A stretch of DNA of 64,000 nucleotides, taken from Cristatella mucedo. Its lineage: Eukaryota; Bryozoa; Phylactolaemata; Cristatellidae. Where the stretch lies: assembly GCA_009760855.2 (NCBI GenBank), contig WPIO01000022.1, positions 4,608,501 to 4,672,500 on the forward strand, written 5' to 3'. Position numbers and translations under genes: made by a program. Positions 27,634 through 39,111 of the stretch are shown piece by piece. The notes beneath the pieces were generated by a model. The model saw only the letters and a list, made by a program, of their open reading frames with translations, searched no databases and had not been told where the DNA came from. The number at the start of each line of letters is the position of its first letter. The stretch's first letter is position 1.

Positions 27634-27840
27634 ACAGGGGACTCCGCGTATAAGAATGTCCCCTATGGAAATAATCCGCTTCTATGAATAGCAGTTCTTC
27701 GTCCCAGATTTGTTTGCAAATGTTGCGAAATGGGAAATCCGCTTTAATGAATATCGGATATAGGAATACTCCTCGTATTAGAATGGGAGTTGAGATTGGG
27801 TTTTCGATTTGTACTCCGCTTGAGTGCATATTTACAGTGA
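27634..27840. mobile_element. Possible pogo/Tigger-like terminal segment
   Basis: Starts TACAGGGGACTCCGCGTATA and carries several diverged CCGCTT(N)ATGAATA-like units, the style of pogo-superfamily non-coding ends. No transposase frame remains. Tentative. Confidence 0.25.
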
Positions 27841-28534
27841 GTATAAGACGATAAGCATAATTTATGTGGGCATTTCACCGCTTGTTTATTGATGGTATGT
27901 TGTTAGCCGATTGTAACGCCCCGCGATTATGGACTACGAGCTTGACAGCTGCACCTGGATTATGAACTATGAGGTCCGCCGAACTACGAGCGTCACCGCT
28001 GGATTAGAACTGAGCCGCATACGAAATAACCGCGGTAAGCCTAGGCTTATGCAGAGTTCGATTTACGATTATGGATGAATGAGATTACGGCATGACATAA
28101 CGTGGCCATTACATATGGTGCGGTTCAGATCGCAGTCGCTCTTTCTCTTGGAACAATTGGTCTGCTGGTCGGTGAGTGCTAGCGCTGAACGCGAGCTTGC
28201 TGTAAGCCTCTTAGCGTGTCGGCTGGAAGTCACCTATTTTTACCAGCCGCAATATACAGGAGGCTGGTTTTGAGCTTTTCCTAATATGGCGTTTTGTCAT
28301 TAGCGCTGCGTGCAGAATAATGAGCGCTGTGTCTTTATCGTCGTCGCATTACTACTGGCTAAGGTCTTTGAACATTGCACGCGTATTGCCGCTGCCCGAG
28401 CTATTGTTGAACAGAAATACGCTTACATTTGAGAACAAGCTGCAAGTTTTGGAGGCGTTGAAATAAACAAAGCAACCTGCGTTAGCCGAGGAGTTCAATG
28501 TGAATCTGTTAACTATCAATATTATATTTAGAAG

Positions 28535-28710
28535 CAATGATAGTAATAATAATACACTTGATAAAGCGCCCTCGGAAAACTCAATCTCTTTCTTGGCGTT
28601 TTACAATTGCTGCAAAGGAAACATGATTGAGTGGTATGTAGTATCATGCTAGATAAACAGCATGAATAACATGGTTAGGGGTGACATGCACAGGGTCAGC
28701 ATGCAATAAG
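28535..28710 (-). mobile_element. L2-A LINE 3' fragment
   Basis: Minus strand: 3' UTR ending in AAAGAGATTGAGTTTTCCGA, GGGCGCTTTATCAAGTG and ATT units. About 175 bp, 5'-truncated. Confidence 0.75.
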
Positions 28711-28800
28711 TCTCACTCCGCATATGGGACTACACCGCATGTAAGAATGCCTATTTGCTAGCCCGAGGGTATTTTTACCAACGGATTCGACTGTATTTCT
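28690..28800. mobile_element. Possible pogo/Tigger-like opposite end
   Basis: The reverse complement begins TACAGTCGAATCCGTTGG and contains TTCTTACATGCGGTGTAG, resembling the segment at 27634. It may be the other end of one decayed element. Tentative. Confidence 0.22.
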
Positions 28801-29029
28801 CAGCCATGCGCTGCAAAAATGGTGATTACGTCGATCATCAATGATTTCCTTAACCGTACTGGCGTCAGCATCATGCATGATGATCGCAGAGGCGATCTAG
28901 AAAATTCGTATTATAACCTTGTTAATAATAGGAACGCCACATGTGCTGTCAGCGGAGCATGTCAGCTAGTTAGTGATAGCATGAACAATATCAAATTGCA
29001 TTCGCACTTAAAGTGCATTTCATAAAGGC

Positions 29030-29175
29030 CGAGAAACTGTCAGTTATTAGCTTCCTTTTAAGTCTTGTCGAGTCAGGGAATATCGAGACGTCAGTCGGGA
29101 GTGACTTTCCTTCAGGTTTTAGGAACGTGCAAAAAAATGCACGGTCCTCAAAGGATTTGAGGTCGGTTGGTGGCC
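29030..29175 (-). mobile_element. L2-A LINE coding-end fragment
   Basis: Minus strand resembles the FGDRAF...WNSLP...TTFKRNLKT segment (CAAATCCTTTGAGGACCGTG), directly followed on the plus strand by another L2 fragment in the opposite orientation. Confidence 0.5.
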
Positions 29176-29259
29176 CAGGTAGAACGACTTGAGAGTAAAA
29201 ATATCGCGTGGTTCGATGCGAGTCCTGATAGCGAGGCCAGTAGTTCAAAGCGAGATCTC

Positions 29260-29950
29260 TGTACGATAAGAAAGTCTATCAGAAATAAAAATTCTCCCAT
29301 GAGTCCATTCACCCTTTGCTTGCTTCAAGATCCGGGTTCAAACCTGCCACTGCTGACCTCAACCGCAAGAGTATATCACATTCAGCTACGTAACATTGCA
29401 AAATTTTTGGGCCTGCTTAGATATTGGCACCGTGGCAAAGTTAGTCTATGCACTTGCGACATTGTATCGAGACTTTTGCACTATGCAGCAAGATTTTGAA
29501 AGGTGGTTCAAAACCGACAGCTAGAAATGTCTCCGTGAACGCCGTAGAAATCGCATAGTAATTCCTTCTACCCGCTGGCTTCCCGTCAAACCGAGCATTG
29601 ACTCCAAAGTCCTGTCACTCACCCGTCTCCTCATTTTCTTGCTCGAGTTTTCCTAAATGAAATTATTACGCCTCATGTTTTCTATAGCAACCACCGTCTC
29701 CTCTTACTCTGCTCATTTAGCTGCGCCCCCAACCATCCTAAAATCCGCCGGAGATCATGCCGTTGGTTTCTATTTCCTAAAGACGTTAACTCACTGCCAA
29801 CTGATATCACAACATCCCCTATATTGGTGACATTAAAAGAGGAGAGAGATCTACCTGTTGATTATTTAATTGCACCGTCCGCTGAAATTCTGCAATCTAT
29901 CATTGCTATAAAAATACTACATTAAGGTGCTATTCGCTGGCTCCCTATCG
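29260..29950 (+). mobile_element. L2-related LINE fragment, heavily decayed
   Basis: Frames recall IQLRNIAKFLGLLRY and GWLPVKPSIDSKVLSLT of the L2 RT C-terminus, with many indels and stops. No clean 3' end. Confidence 0.5.
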
Positions 29951-29953
29951 AGC

Positions 29954-29954
<1 letters not shown>

Positions 29955-29989
<35 letters not shown>

Positions 29990-30186
29990 CACTTGATAAA
30001 GCGTCCTCACTTAATCTCTCTCTAGGCGCTTTACATTTGCTGCAAAGGGAAATGCAATTGAAGGGTGAGTGAAATCATGCTTGCTAAACAAACAAAATGA
30101 ATAACATGGTTAGGGGTGACATGCACAGGGTCAGCATGCAAATGTGGTTAGTGGCAGCATGCACAGTGTCAGCACGCATAAGCATC
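29955..30186 (-). mobile_element. L2-A LINE 3' fragment with long AAT tail
   Basis: About ten AAT units at 29955-29988 followed by the minus-strand stem-loop, with a small deletion in one arm, and the 3' UTR. Sharp right edge near 30186. Confidence 0.8.
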
Positions 30187-30760
30187 GATCGATTTCAAGA
30201 ATCTCAGTCTGGCTTACAGGTGGCTGCATAGCCTTTCACCAGCCTACCTATGCGACCTCAGTGCTCCTCTAGTCACGTGCTCTCGCATCATCCCCCACTC
30301 CTCAGCATATGCTCATCGCGCCGTCCCTCGAACTAAATTAAAATCTTGGCGTTGGAGCGAGACTCCAGCGTATGTGCGCCAAAAGTCCGGAACTCGCTCC
30401 TGGATTCTGCCGCAACCAGCATTTGCTTAGCGTTATTGAAATCTAAGCTAAAGACGCACTGCTGCCTGCTCCGGCCAGCTTCCCCTAAACCTCAGTGTAG
30501 TATGTGTCTTTGATGCTCTTGTGTACTTTGAGTGTTCACCTGTGCAGTATTCAAGTGCTCGCTTCTAGCCGGGGGTCCTACTAAGCGGTGGCCCGAGTGG
30601 TCTTCTTGCGTGGTTTTGCTTGGCGGTCTAAGCGTAATAAGCGGTGTACTTTAGCATACTTACCTAACCACGATACCACGCGTATTATTTACCCTCGGTT
30701 ATTGATTCGGCTGTAAAAAGCTGTAAAGCGCCGGGATAGAAGCAGCACTTCGCGATCTAG
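30187..30760 (+). mobile_element. L2-B type LINE fragment
   Basis: SLAYRWLHSLSPAYLCDLSA-type coding remains, then WRWSETPAYVRQKSGTRS-like decay and the 3' UTR CTAGCCGGGGGTCCTACTAA. The tail at 30710-30760 is degenerate (TGTAAAGCGCCGGGATAGAA). Confidence 0.5.
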
Positions 30761-31146
30761 GTCGTCAGTTTGATTCCACGTGAAGAATTCCTTTGTGGCC
30801 CCATGCAAGCGTGCGATAGCCAATAAGGCTCTGCTGCCGCTAAACGTGAATGCTGAGGTTGCTGAGCTGCTGAGCCAGCTACTCTTTATTTTACTGCCTT
30901 TTAGCTTCGCTCGAGAATTCGCCTTAGTTGTGATTAGTTGGGCCGCGGACGCAGCAAAAGTAATCGGTACGGTTTCGCTTAATTGACGGCGCTGCCCCTG
31001 ATTGTTGTACGAATGGGCTGCGACGCTCGATGTGGTATGCGGTCGGAATTCGCTATTAGTTGCGACAAGGGAGTCGCGGGGGACTCCGGTGGGCGAGAGG
31101 GGCGAGGAGAGTGGTCTTGCGTCCCCCTGCTCCGTGCGTAGTTGCC

Positions 31147-31290
31147 GAGCCGGTTTGTCCCAGCGGTTAAGGTGCTCGCCCCGACCAATGGTCTGGCCGA
31201 GTTCGTAGGCTCGAGAAGCCCCATGGCATATGTGAAGCGCCTGAATAGAGATTAAGTTCTCTTTGAGCGCTATATAAATGAATTAGATAA
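31147..31290 (+). mobile_element. SINE-A copy, tail-to-tail with an L2-A copy
   Basis: GAGCCGGTTTGTCCCAGCGG head, B-box region TAGGCTCGAGAAGCCCC with a small insertion, tail CTGAATAGAGATTAAGTTCT then CTTTGAGCGCTATATAAATG. Its 3' end merges into the AAT run of the next, oppositely oriented L2-A copy. Confidence 0.8.
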
Positions 31291-31515
31291 TAATAATAAT
31301 AATAATGCACTTGATAAAGCGCCCTCAGAGAACTTAATCTCTTTCTAGGCGCTTTACATTTGCTGCAAAGGGAAATGCAATTGAATGGTAAATAAAATCA
31401 TGCTTGAAAAAAATGAATAACATGGTTAGGGGTGACATGCACAGGGTCAGCATGCAAATGTGGTTAGTGGCAGCATGCACAGTGTCAGCACGCATAAGCA
31501 CATGAAGGACGAATA
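31290..31515 (-). mobile_element. L2-A LINE 3' fragment
   Basis: AAT repeats then minus-strand stem-loop and 3' UTR, very close in sequence to the copies at 6787, 29955 and 48476, hence relatively young. Confidence 0.85.
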
Positions 31516-31847
31516 AGATATTATGTTTAGTGAAATAAACTGGCGGTTTTGGTCATCGGCTGGCGTTTCATACTGTTCGCGATGGCAGCCAAAGTACGAT
31601 TGGTCGACAATTTTTTACGAGCACGACCGCAATCGCTTCGGCGATGCGGCATGATGCCGCCTCCAGCCTATACAGCAGACCAGCGGTCTGAATTCCGGAG
31701 ATAACTCCCAATGCGCGGCATGAAGCCCGGCCGATCAGCTGTTTGGTACGCACCCAGACAGCGATTCAACGGTATTCCCCTTATCTTGCAGATATTGTGT
31801 AAGGCACACCCGGTGAAGTGAGCATCTGGCGCTGTACAGGCTGCTCG

Positions 31848-31871
31848 CCACTTTTTCAGTCTCCTTTGACT
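31848..31871 (+). promoter_or_regulatory. ASCC2: Possible 5' UTR splice acceptor before the ASCC2 start
   Basis: CCACTTTTTCAG ends 12 nt before the ATG at 31872 and resembles a 3' splice site. If used, the in-frame ATG at 31818 is intronic and the first ASCC2 exon is non-coding and further upstream. Inferred. Confidence 0.35.
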
Positions 31872-34800
31872 ATGGCAGACACGGTGCCGCTCGATCTCCG
31901 TACTATCTCAAAGGAATCTATCTCAAAGGAAGGCCAAGTAGGCAAGAAGAAAGAAACCTTCCCAGCACTGGTACGGTGCGACTTTCGCTTGAGGCACTTG
32001 AAACGTGCACGCTGCCGCTAACCACATTTTCATGCTGATCCTGTGCATGTCACCTCTAACCATATTATGCTGGTTGTCATTGAGCATTCTAGCTCTATTA
32101 ACCATTCGACCATGCTTCGCTTGCAGCGTATGTACAGTGCCCAGAAAGAGATTACGTTCTCTGAGGGCGCTTTATCAAATGCAATATTATCTTATCTTAG
32201 TCGTGTTCACGCAGCGGAGCACACCCATGTAAGGGTGTTCAATTTTGTCTGTGAATCGATCGCATGATAGCTTTGCTGACGATGCCTTCACTGATTCGGA
32301 AGCCGGTTAGCTTTCTGTTCGCCACAGTGAACTTGTCTGTTGTCTTTATTCGGTGTGTGCCTTACATGCACGTACTTGTACACGGCTCAGTGCATGTTAC
32401 TAGCCAGAGGTCTTACTAGCTGGTGGCCATGAGTGTCTTTATGTTTGCTTCAGCATGCTGACCTGTGTATGATACTTCATTGCTCGTGCTTGCTTGATAC
32501 CGTAAATCCCCATGAGTATTGATTCTCTTGCAGTGAGTTTTAAAGCATCTATATAGCGATTAATTTACCTTAGGGTGCTAAGCAAGCAAGATGTTATTAT
32601 TATTATTACTTTGCATTTATCGCCTTTGACCTGTTTTTTTCGAGGAAAATAATATATTTTTGAGTCGCTGCCCAGGCCATTCCCCACAAACATAACTAAG
32701 CTTGCTGCATCCAGCAGTGTATCTCTTACAGCTGGCAGCCATGAATGCTAATATAGCGATCTACTGGTGGCATCTGCTTATTGATTCTATGAATAAATCT
32801 CAATCATGCTCTACGGGTCGTGACGGATGGCACTGATCTGTAAATGATGCATTTCCGCATTAGTCAAGCAACTCCAGGCGTTTCGGCCTGCCGTCGTTTT
32901 TTGGATCGAATATGCCGTGTCAGCCGATAGCTCACAAACTAGTGGTCGGCTTACCTGGACTGCCGTATGTTTCCAAAGTCATTATGATATGGCACGTGCA
33001 TGCATGCGGCGCATGTTCGCATGCCTGTACCAGCTTCTCTAGGGATAAGCTGCTAGTGGTGCCCATGTTGAGGTGACTGTGATACTGAGGTACATCTCAG
33101 GGATATTCTCATTGCACTCTATTCAAGCAAGGCTTCGTGCTGATTTGAAATGCCAAGTAAGCACTTGTAATCGAGACAGAGTAGGATTGTATAATTAGTT
33201 GATAAAGTAGGAAGCTTATTGAGTTTAATTTCGTCACATCAGTCACCCGTGATCTCAGCATTGCTGTTGGTGATTCAGCAGACGGCGTTATTTCACCCTT
33301 AAAGCATCATTACTCTCAAGCTGTTGCATGCTTCAACTAGTTGCCTTTGTACATTCATCTTTTTGCTTGAGCTCTAGAAACACCAATCTCAGCAGAGTAC
33401 ACAGCAGTGGGCAGTGCACGTATTCTTGTCAGTCCAGTCCTGAGATTTCTACACTCCATCGCATTTCTCTCTTTCTGAGCTTTTTCCTGTCCATCAGGGG
33501 AGGGAAGGGTTGTGTGGAGGTAAGGTAAGGTCACCGACGGTAAGGAGAAAGACCCACCTGCAAAAAATAGCTGACATACTCCCACATGAATGTTGTCGGC
33601 CGGAAATGATCTGCGCACTGCACACCTGCATGACCTAGAGAAAATATAAAGGGTGTATCATAGCTAAAACGCTGTCATAGCATTTTTTTCACTATCGAAG
33701 CATGAAGAAAAGTCAGTCTGCACCCAGGGACCTTCGGTCCACCTTTTAATAGTTTCGTTCAGGAGTAAAGCGTAAAGTAGAGAAAGATTCGGCAGTCAGT
33801 TTGCTAATGCAGTGCTTTTTATAGAAACCATGGAAGCGGGACGCCAGTGCGGTGTGACAAGTGGCATAGGGAGGTCACCTTTTCGTCAGACCACCCCATT
33901 TGACCGACCTTGACCCTATATGCCGACCCTGCTGCCGGCCCGGCCCCCACATGCTACTACTGCTGCTGCTGCTGCTCGTGCCGTTGCTGCCATTAGTCGT
34001 TCTTTTGTCGGAGGTAGCACGAAGCGTGGAAAGAGGAAGTGCTGTTTGTAACGTACAGAAGTCCGCTGTTTCTCTCTGACCCGGCAGCCATCGACGAATG
34101 GCTGGAGGAGGCGGCCTGCTTGGAAGAGGACCTAGTGTGGCTGCTGCGCTTGACTCACCACAGATTCTGGAGTCAGATTGTCTATGATGAGACTTTGCAG
34201 GCAACCGTGGACTCATTTCTGCAGACCTGCCCGAGGTAGCTGGCTTTATCGGCCTGGCGCCACCAGGCCTCAATCGAACACCGCCGCTAGGCTTGCCGGC
34301 ACTCGAGTAGCAGCGACGATGTGCTGAGCATTGGCGCTGCTCCCTTTGCTTTAGATTGTCCGATGACTACTCACGGCTGCCCGAGGCAGTCAGGAGCAAG
34401 CAGCTGCGTCTCAACGAACTCTTCTTCCGAGTCGTCATACGAATGGGAACCTGCAAGGAATCGTCGGTACGATTGCACCCCGCCCCGCCCACCCGCCCTT
34501 GCCGTTGTTCGGTTGGCCATCTTTGGACTCCACCGAGAGTGCGCATGCTATCTATTTCACTGTGTGGCTGCAGGATTAGTGCCACGTGTCCTCGTGTATT
34601 TGCCTAAGGTAATTAAAATTACTCTTGCTTCTATTTTTACTGCACACTCGGCAGTGGGAGGTGGTGACTCAGCACTCTGCTATCTCTTTCCTTACTGTTC
34701 ATTTGAGTTCTAGCGTACCTGCCAGCCTGCACGGCCCGGGTGCATCAGCAGCAAAGGCCCGGCTAGCTCTGTCTAGCCGGTCAGTAGAGCTCTCTGTCCC

Positions 34801-34984
34801 TATCTCTCTCTCTCTCTGTCTCTATCTCTCTCTCTCCTCTCTCTGTCTTGCTGTCTTTCTTTCTCTCTCCCCCTCTCTCTGTGTCTCTGTCTGTCTGTCT
34901 CTCTCCCTGTCTTCTCTCTGTCCTCTCTCTCCTCTCTCTATCTCACTCTCTCTCTCTCTTTGTCACTCTCTGTCTCTTTCTCTT

Positions 34985-35058
<74 letters not shown>

Positions 35059-35132
35059 CCTCTCTCTGTCCTCCCTCTCTCTCTCTCTCTCTTGCTCTCC
35101 TCTCTCTATCTCTCTCTGTCTCTCTCTATCTC

Positions 35133-35190
<58 letters not shown>

Positions 35191-38100
35191 TTCTCTGTGT
35201 CTTCTCTCTCTCTTTCTGTGTCCTCTCTCTGTCTGTCTCTTTGTCTCTCTCTCCTCTCTCTGTAGCAGAGCACGCTGTGATGATCGAGTTGCTCTAGCTG
35301 GCCTGGTCCCTCTGTCTGAGGCTCTGTGCATCGGCTGCATTAAAACAGGCTGGGAAGTTTTACTCGCTCGCTTGGTGTACCGATATATTCGCGTGACAAA
35401 GATAGATCACGTTCGTCGACGGCACCCTCTGGCTGCATTGGCAAGCTCGGGGGGGGGGGGGGGTCATCTGGACATGGGGCGGTGAGAGGCATGTGGCAGA
35501 AGTGACGAATTCTGCGGTAAGCAGCGGGTGCTTCAGCGTGTACATTGTTTGCATCAGTACACTTTATTATGCTGGGGGGACTGTAGCATGCTAGCTACTG
35601 CAACGCAATCCCATCCTACGATTGGCCAAATTGCGTAGAATTTGCTGAATGAGCGTTCGTTGCTGGCCTACTTTTGCTGGCTGATTTTTTCAGGGGTGTG
35701 CATGCAGTAAGGACTGTCTGCTTTCTTGATACGCACTTAGCAGGTGCATTGTAGCATCCCACCTTCCAGATCTACGATGATATTCTCAACTAACAGGGGC
35801 ACGATGAGATTTGTTTTGGTGCTTAATGTGTCTTGTCAAATTTTGATGATTGCATTGCATCTTCACAAATTGGAAAGGTTAGCACTCAAAATTGGCTCTG
35901 CCTGCATATTTCCTATTGAATCTGCACGAAATCTAGGTGTCATGTTCCAACGTGACCTTCATTAGACAACCACACTAGCTCCTTAATAAAGTCTGCCTAC
36001 TTTCAGCTACATAACATTGCTAAAATTCGGGCTTGCTTAGACAGGGATACCACATCAAAATTGGTCCATGCATTCGTAAAAACAAAAATAAAATACTAGC
36101 TGATTTAACAGCCTCTTTTGTATAGCAAAAGAGGAGCCTTTGCAGCTATCACCACTGCTTGCAGCAGCGATAAAGGATCGCCCACGACAGGATTTGAACC
36201 CACGATCTCGGAACCTAGGTCGTGAAAAGCGACTGTCTTACCTAGTGAGCCATCACGCCTCACCAATTAAAACATCCCATCTTGACTTCTTTAACTCAAT
36301 GCTTGCTGGTCAACCGGCCTCTGCAATTAGATGCTTACTGCTGTACAAAACTGTGCAGCTAGGCTTGTCTGTCGTGAGCATCGCAGTTGCCACATTACAC
36401 CACTTTATGCCGGCCTGCAGTGGCTCCCAGTCAAGCAACGCACCAACTTCAAGGTTCTGTCACTCACTTTCAGGTAACTTCAATCTTTGCCTCCAGCCTA
36501 CCTATCAGATCTACTTGCTCGCCAGGCTAAGCGTCATACCACCTGCTTTTTGGAATCTAATCGTTTACCTATACCTCGTACGAACCTCAAATCCTTTGGA
36601 GACCGTCCTTTTAGTTCGTATCCTCCCAAAGCCTGGAACTCTCTCCCGACTTGCGGCACGACATCTGACTTGACCACATTTAAAAAGAAACTAAAAACGC
36701 ACCTATTTATCTCACCATTTAGTGGGTCTATGTGATTCGTCCTTAGTGTGCTTACATGTGTGCATGCTGCCACTAACCATATTTGCATGCTGACCCTGTG
36801 CATTTCACGTCTAACAATGTTATGCTTGTTCATTGAGCATGCCGCCACTAGCCATTCGATTGTGCTTTTTTACAGCAAATGTGATGTGCCTAGAAAAAGA
36901 TTGAGTTCTTGTGAGGGCGCCATAACAAATGCATTGCTATTATTATCTGAGTTTGCCTCCATTGTTTCTTCCATTTCTTCCATTCCTTTGCAGGAATTCC
37001 ATATAACACCAGTGGCCTTTGGCAACATGCTGTACAATACATACCTCATGGACATTCCTAAGATGATGGACCTCTGCGCCGTCTTTGGTAGTGGTAATGA
37101 GAGCATCCTTTCGAAAATGATAGCAAGCGTGTTTCGCCATCAGCCGAAGTACGATGCCGACCTGCAGGTCGCTGCCAGCTGCATCCGCGAGGTACGCGGA
37201 CGCGGCCATCTTGACGGCTTTTGTCCTGGCTGCCTATGACCTTGACAGTCGTATCGTAGGCTCGCCCCACTAGCGCAGGCAGCGGTGCTTCTCTCCATTC
37301 GTAGGCGCTCGAGTCCGTCATGCAGCGGTGCACCGCTTCCTGCGGAGACGATGGCCCCGTGCCGCTTCTGCTCAGGCCCGCCGCCGCCAGCTGCCAGCAC
37401 GGAGCGGGTGCAGCCGCCGCCTCCGGCCCCATGGCCGACAGCCTGAGCTCGCTGTCGGCTGCTGCGCTTGAGGACCTTTTGCTCTACGCTTTCGACGTGT
37501 CTTTTACACTCAGAGCATTCTTGGACGCATATCCTGCGGGCAGCGTGCCTTTTCACGAGAGCGACTTCTATTCCACGTGAGTAGTATGCGCTCTTGTGTG
37601 GTGAAGAGCATGATGGGGGGTGGCACAGTTCTCGGCCACCCTGCAGACAGACGTACACTGTCCTGTCGAATCCGCCTGCCGATCTCGCTGCTCAACTCGT
37701 GGCTGTCATGTTGAGGAGCCTGGGCGTTTGATGTTCGAAGGCAGGCGCACTTGTGGGCGACACGAGGTTTGTCGGAACCGCAGTAGCAACGCCTTTGCTT
37801 CTGGGTCTTTGCCCAGAAGGTAAGGTGCTCGCTCTTCACGACCCGGGTCGTGGGTTCGAGTCCTGCAGTGGGCGATCCTGCAGGACGATCCTTTATTGGC
37901 CACTGCAAGCCTTGGTGAGATAGCCGCAGAGGCTGCTCTGCTGCTATACAAATGATGCTGTTAAATCAGCCTTGACCTTTGAGAAGCCAGGCAGTGATGT
38001 CAATTCGGCCCTCCAAGCTATGTCGAGCAGCTTGTCGAGCTATGTCGAGCGGCTCGAAGCTATATCGAGCAGCTTGCACTCACTGCTCACTAATGAAAGC

Positions 38101-39051
38101 CACTTGCTAATACGACCCGGCCAGGCAACAAGAGCACATACCAAAATGGCCGACGTATCCATGACTGTGTCCTTCTCAAAGCCTAAGACGTATGTTTGAT
38201 ATGATCTTTCGCAGCCACGACTGTCGTACTAGAGAGGTGGTTGAGATTTGGGATGCTTGTTTGAGCAGATTTCCTACATTCATCCTTCATGCAAGCTCCA
38301 CTGACGGAGACATCACTACAAGCGATTTCATGTCCACAACAGTAGCTCCTGATACTGCAAAGCCTTCTTTGACCCCTTGCTTCCGGGATTCAGCTGGCTT
38401 GTAGATGCAGTGAGCGTGCAGAGGCTTGGGGAGCCTGCAGCTTACCGGCATAGCTCGAGCAATGCGACGGCATTTACAGTAGCTCTCAGTCGTGTATACA
38501 GCATGATCACCTGCATTCGATTCGAAATCTCCCTATATATTTTGTCACCTACGTTCATGACCAAATGCCTTTGCAGGCGTCATCTCATTCTTTGCTCGCA
38601 TGACATTTTTCGGCCACTCGAACGAACACTCGAGGCGTTTGAGGCAGCCTGATCCTCCAGTTTCCCTCGGAGGTACCACCTCACTTAGGCTTGAGTGTCA
38701 ACACATCCTTGTACTCAACGTTCGTCTTCGAAATTCAACTAATTCCATTGCTCTCCGCCCCCCAGTGACAGCCAGTGGCTTGATTCCCGTTTGGCGTATC
38801 CGAGATGAGAATTGGTTTTTCGCTTTGATAAATGCGGACAGACTTTTTCTTCGGATAAACCAGTACCTCTCGTACCTCTGCATGCGTTCCATTCGTGCGT
38901 CACATTTCGTCCCTCTCTGTTTCAGGTTGGCAGTGTTCCACGACGAAGCAGCTGATGCCCTCACCCGAGAGCTACGCCGACGCAAGCTGCAGACCTATCG
39001 GTACTGGCAGCCGTGGCCGGCTGCTGGCTGCGCTCGTGGCAAGCAGTCGCC

Positions 39052-39111
<60 letters not shown>

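Larger units (their letters stand above)
24801..31800. other. Intergenic region SAMM50-ASCC2
   Basis: The two genes are divergent. The stretch holds LINE and SINE fragments (25425-25717, 26165-26350, 28535-28710, 29030-30760, 31147-31515) and possible pogo-like ends (27634-27840, 28690-28800). In 24801-25420, 26360-27630 and 27850-28530 I see no gene: short open frames only, AT-rich, without splice context. Confidence 0.5.

Noticed and set aside
34625-35485. 286-codon Ser/Leu-rich plus-strand frame
   Set aside because: A pure CT-satellite translation inside ASCC2 intron 3.
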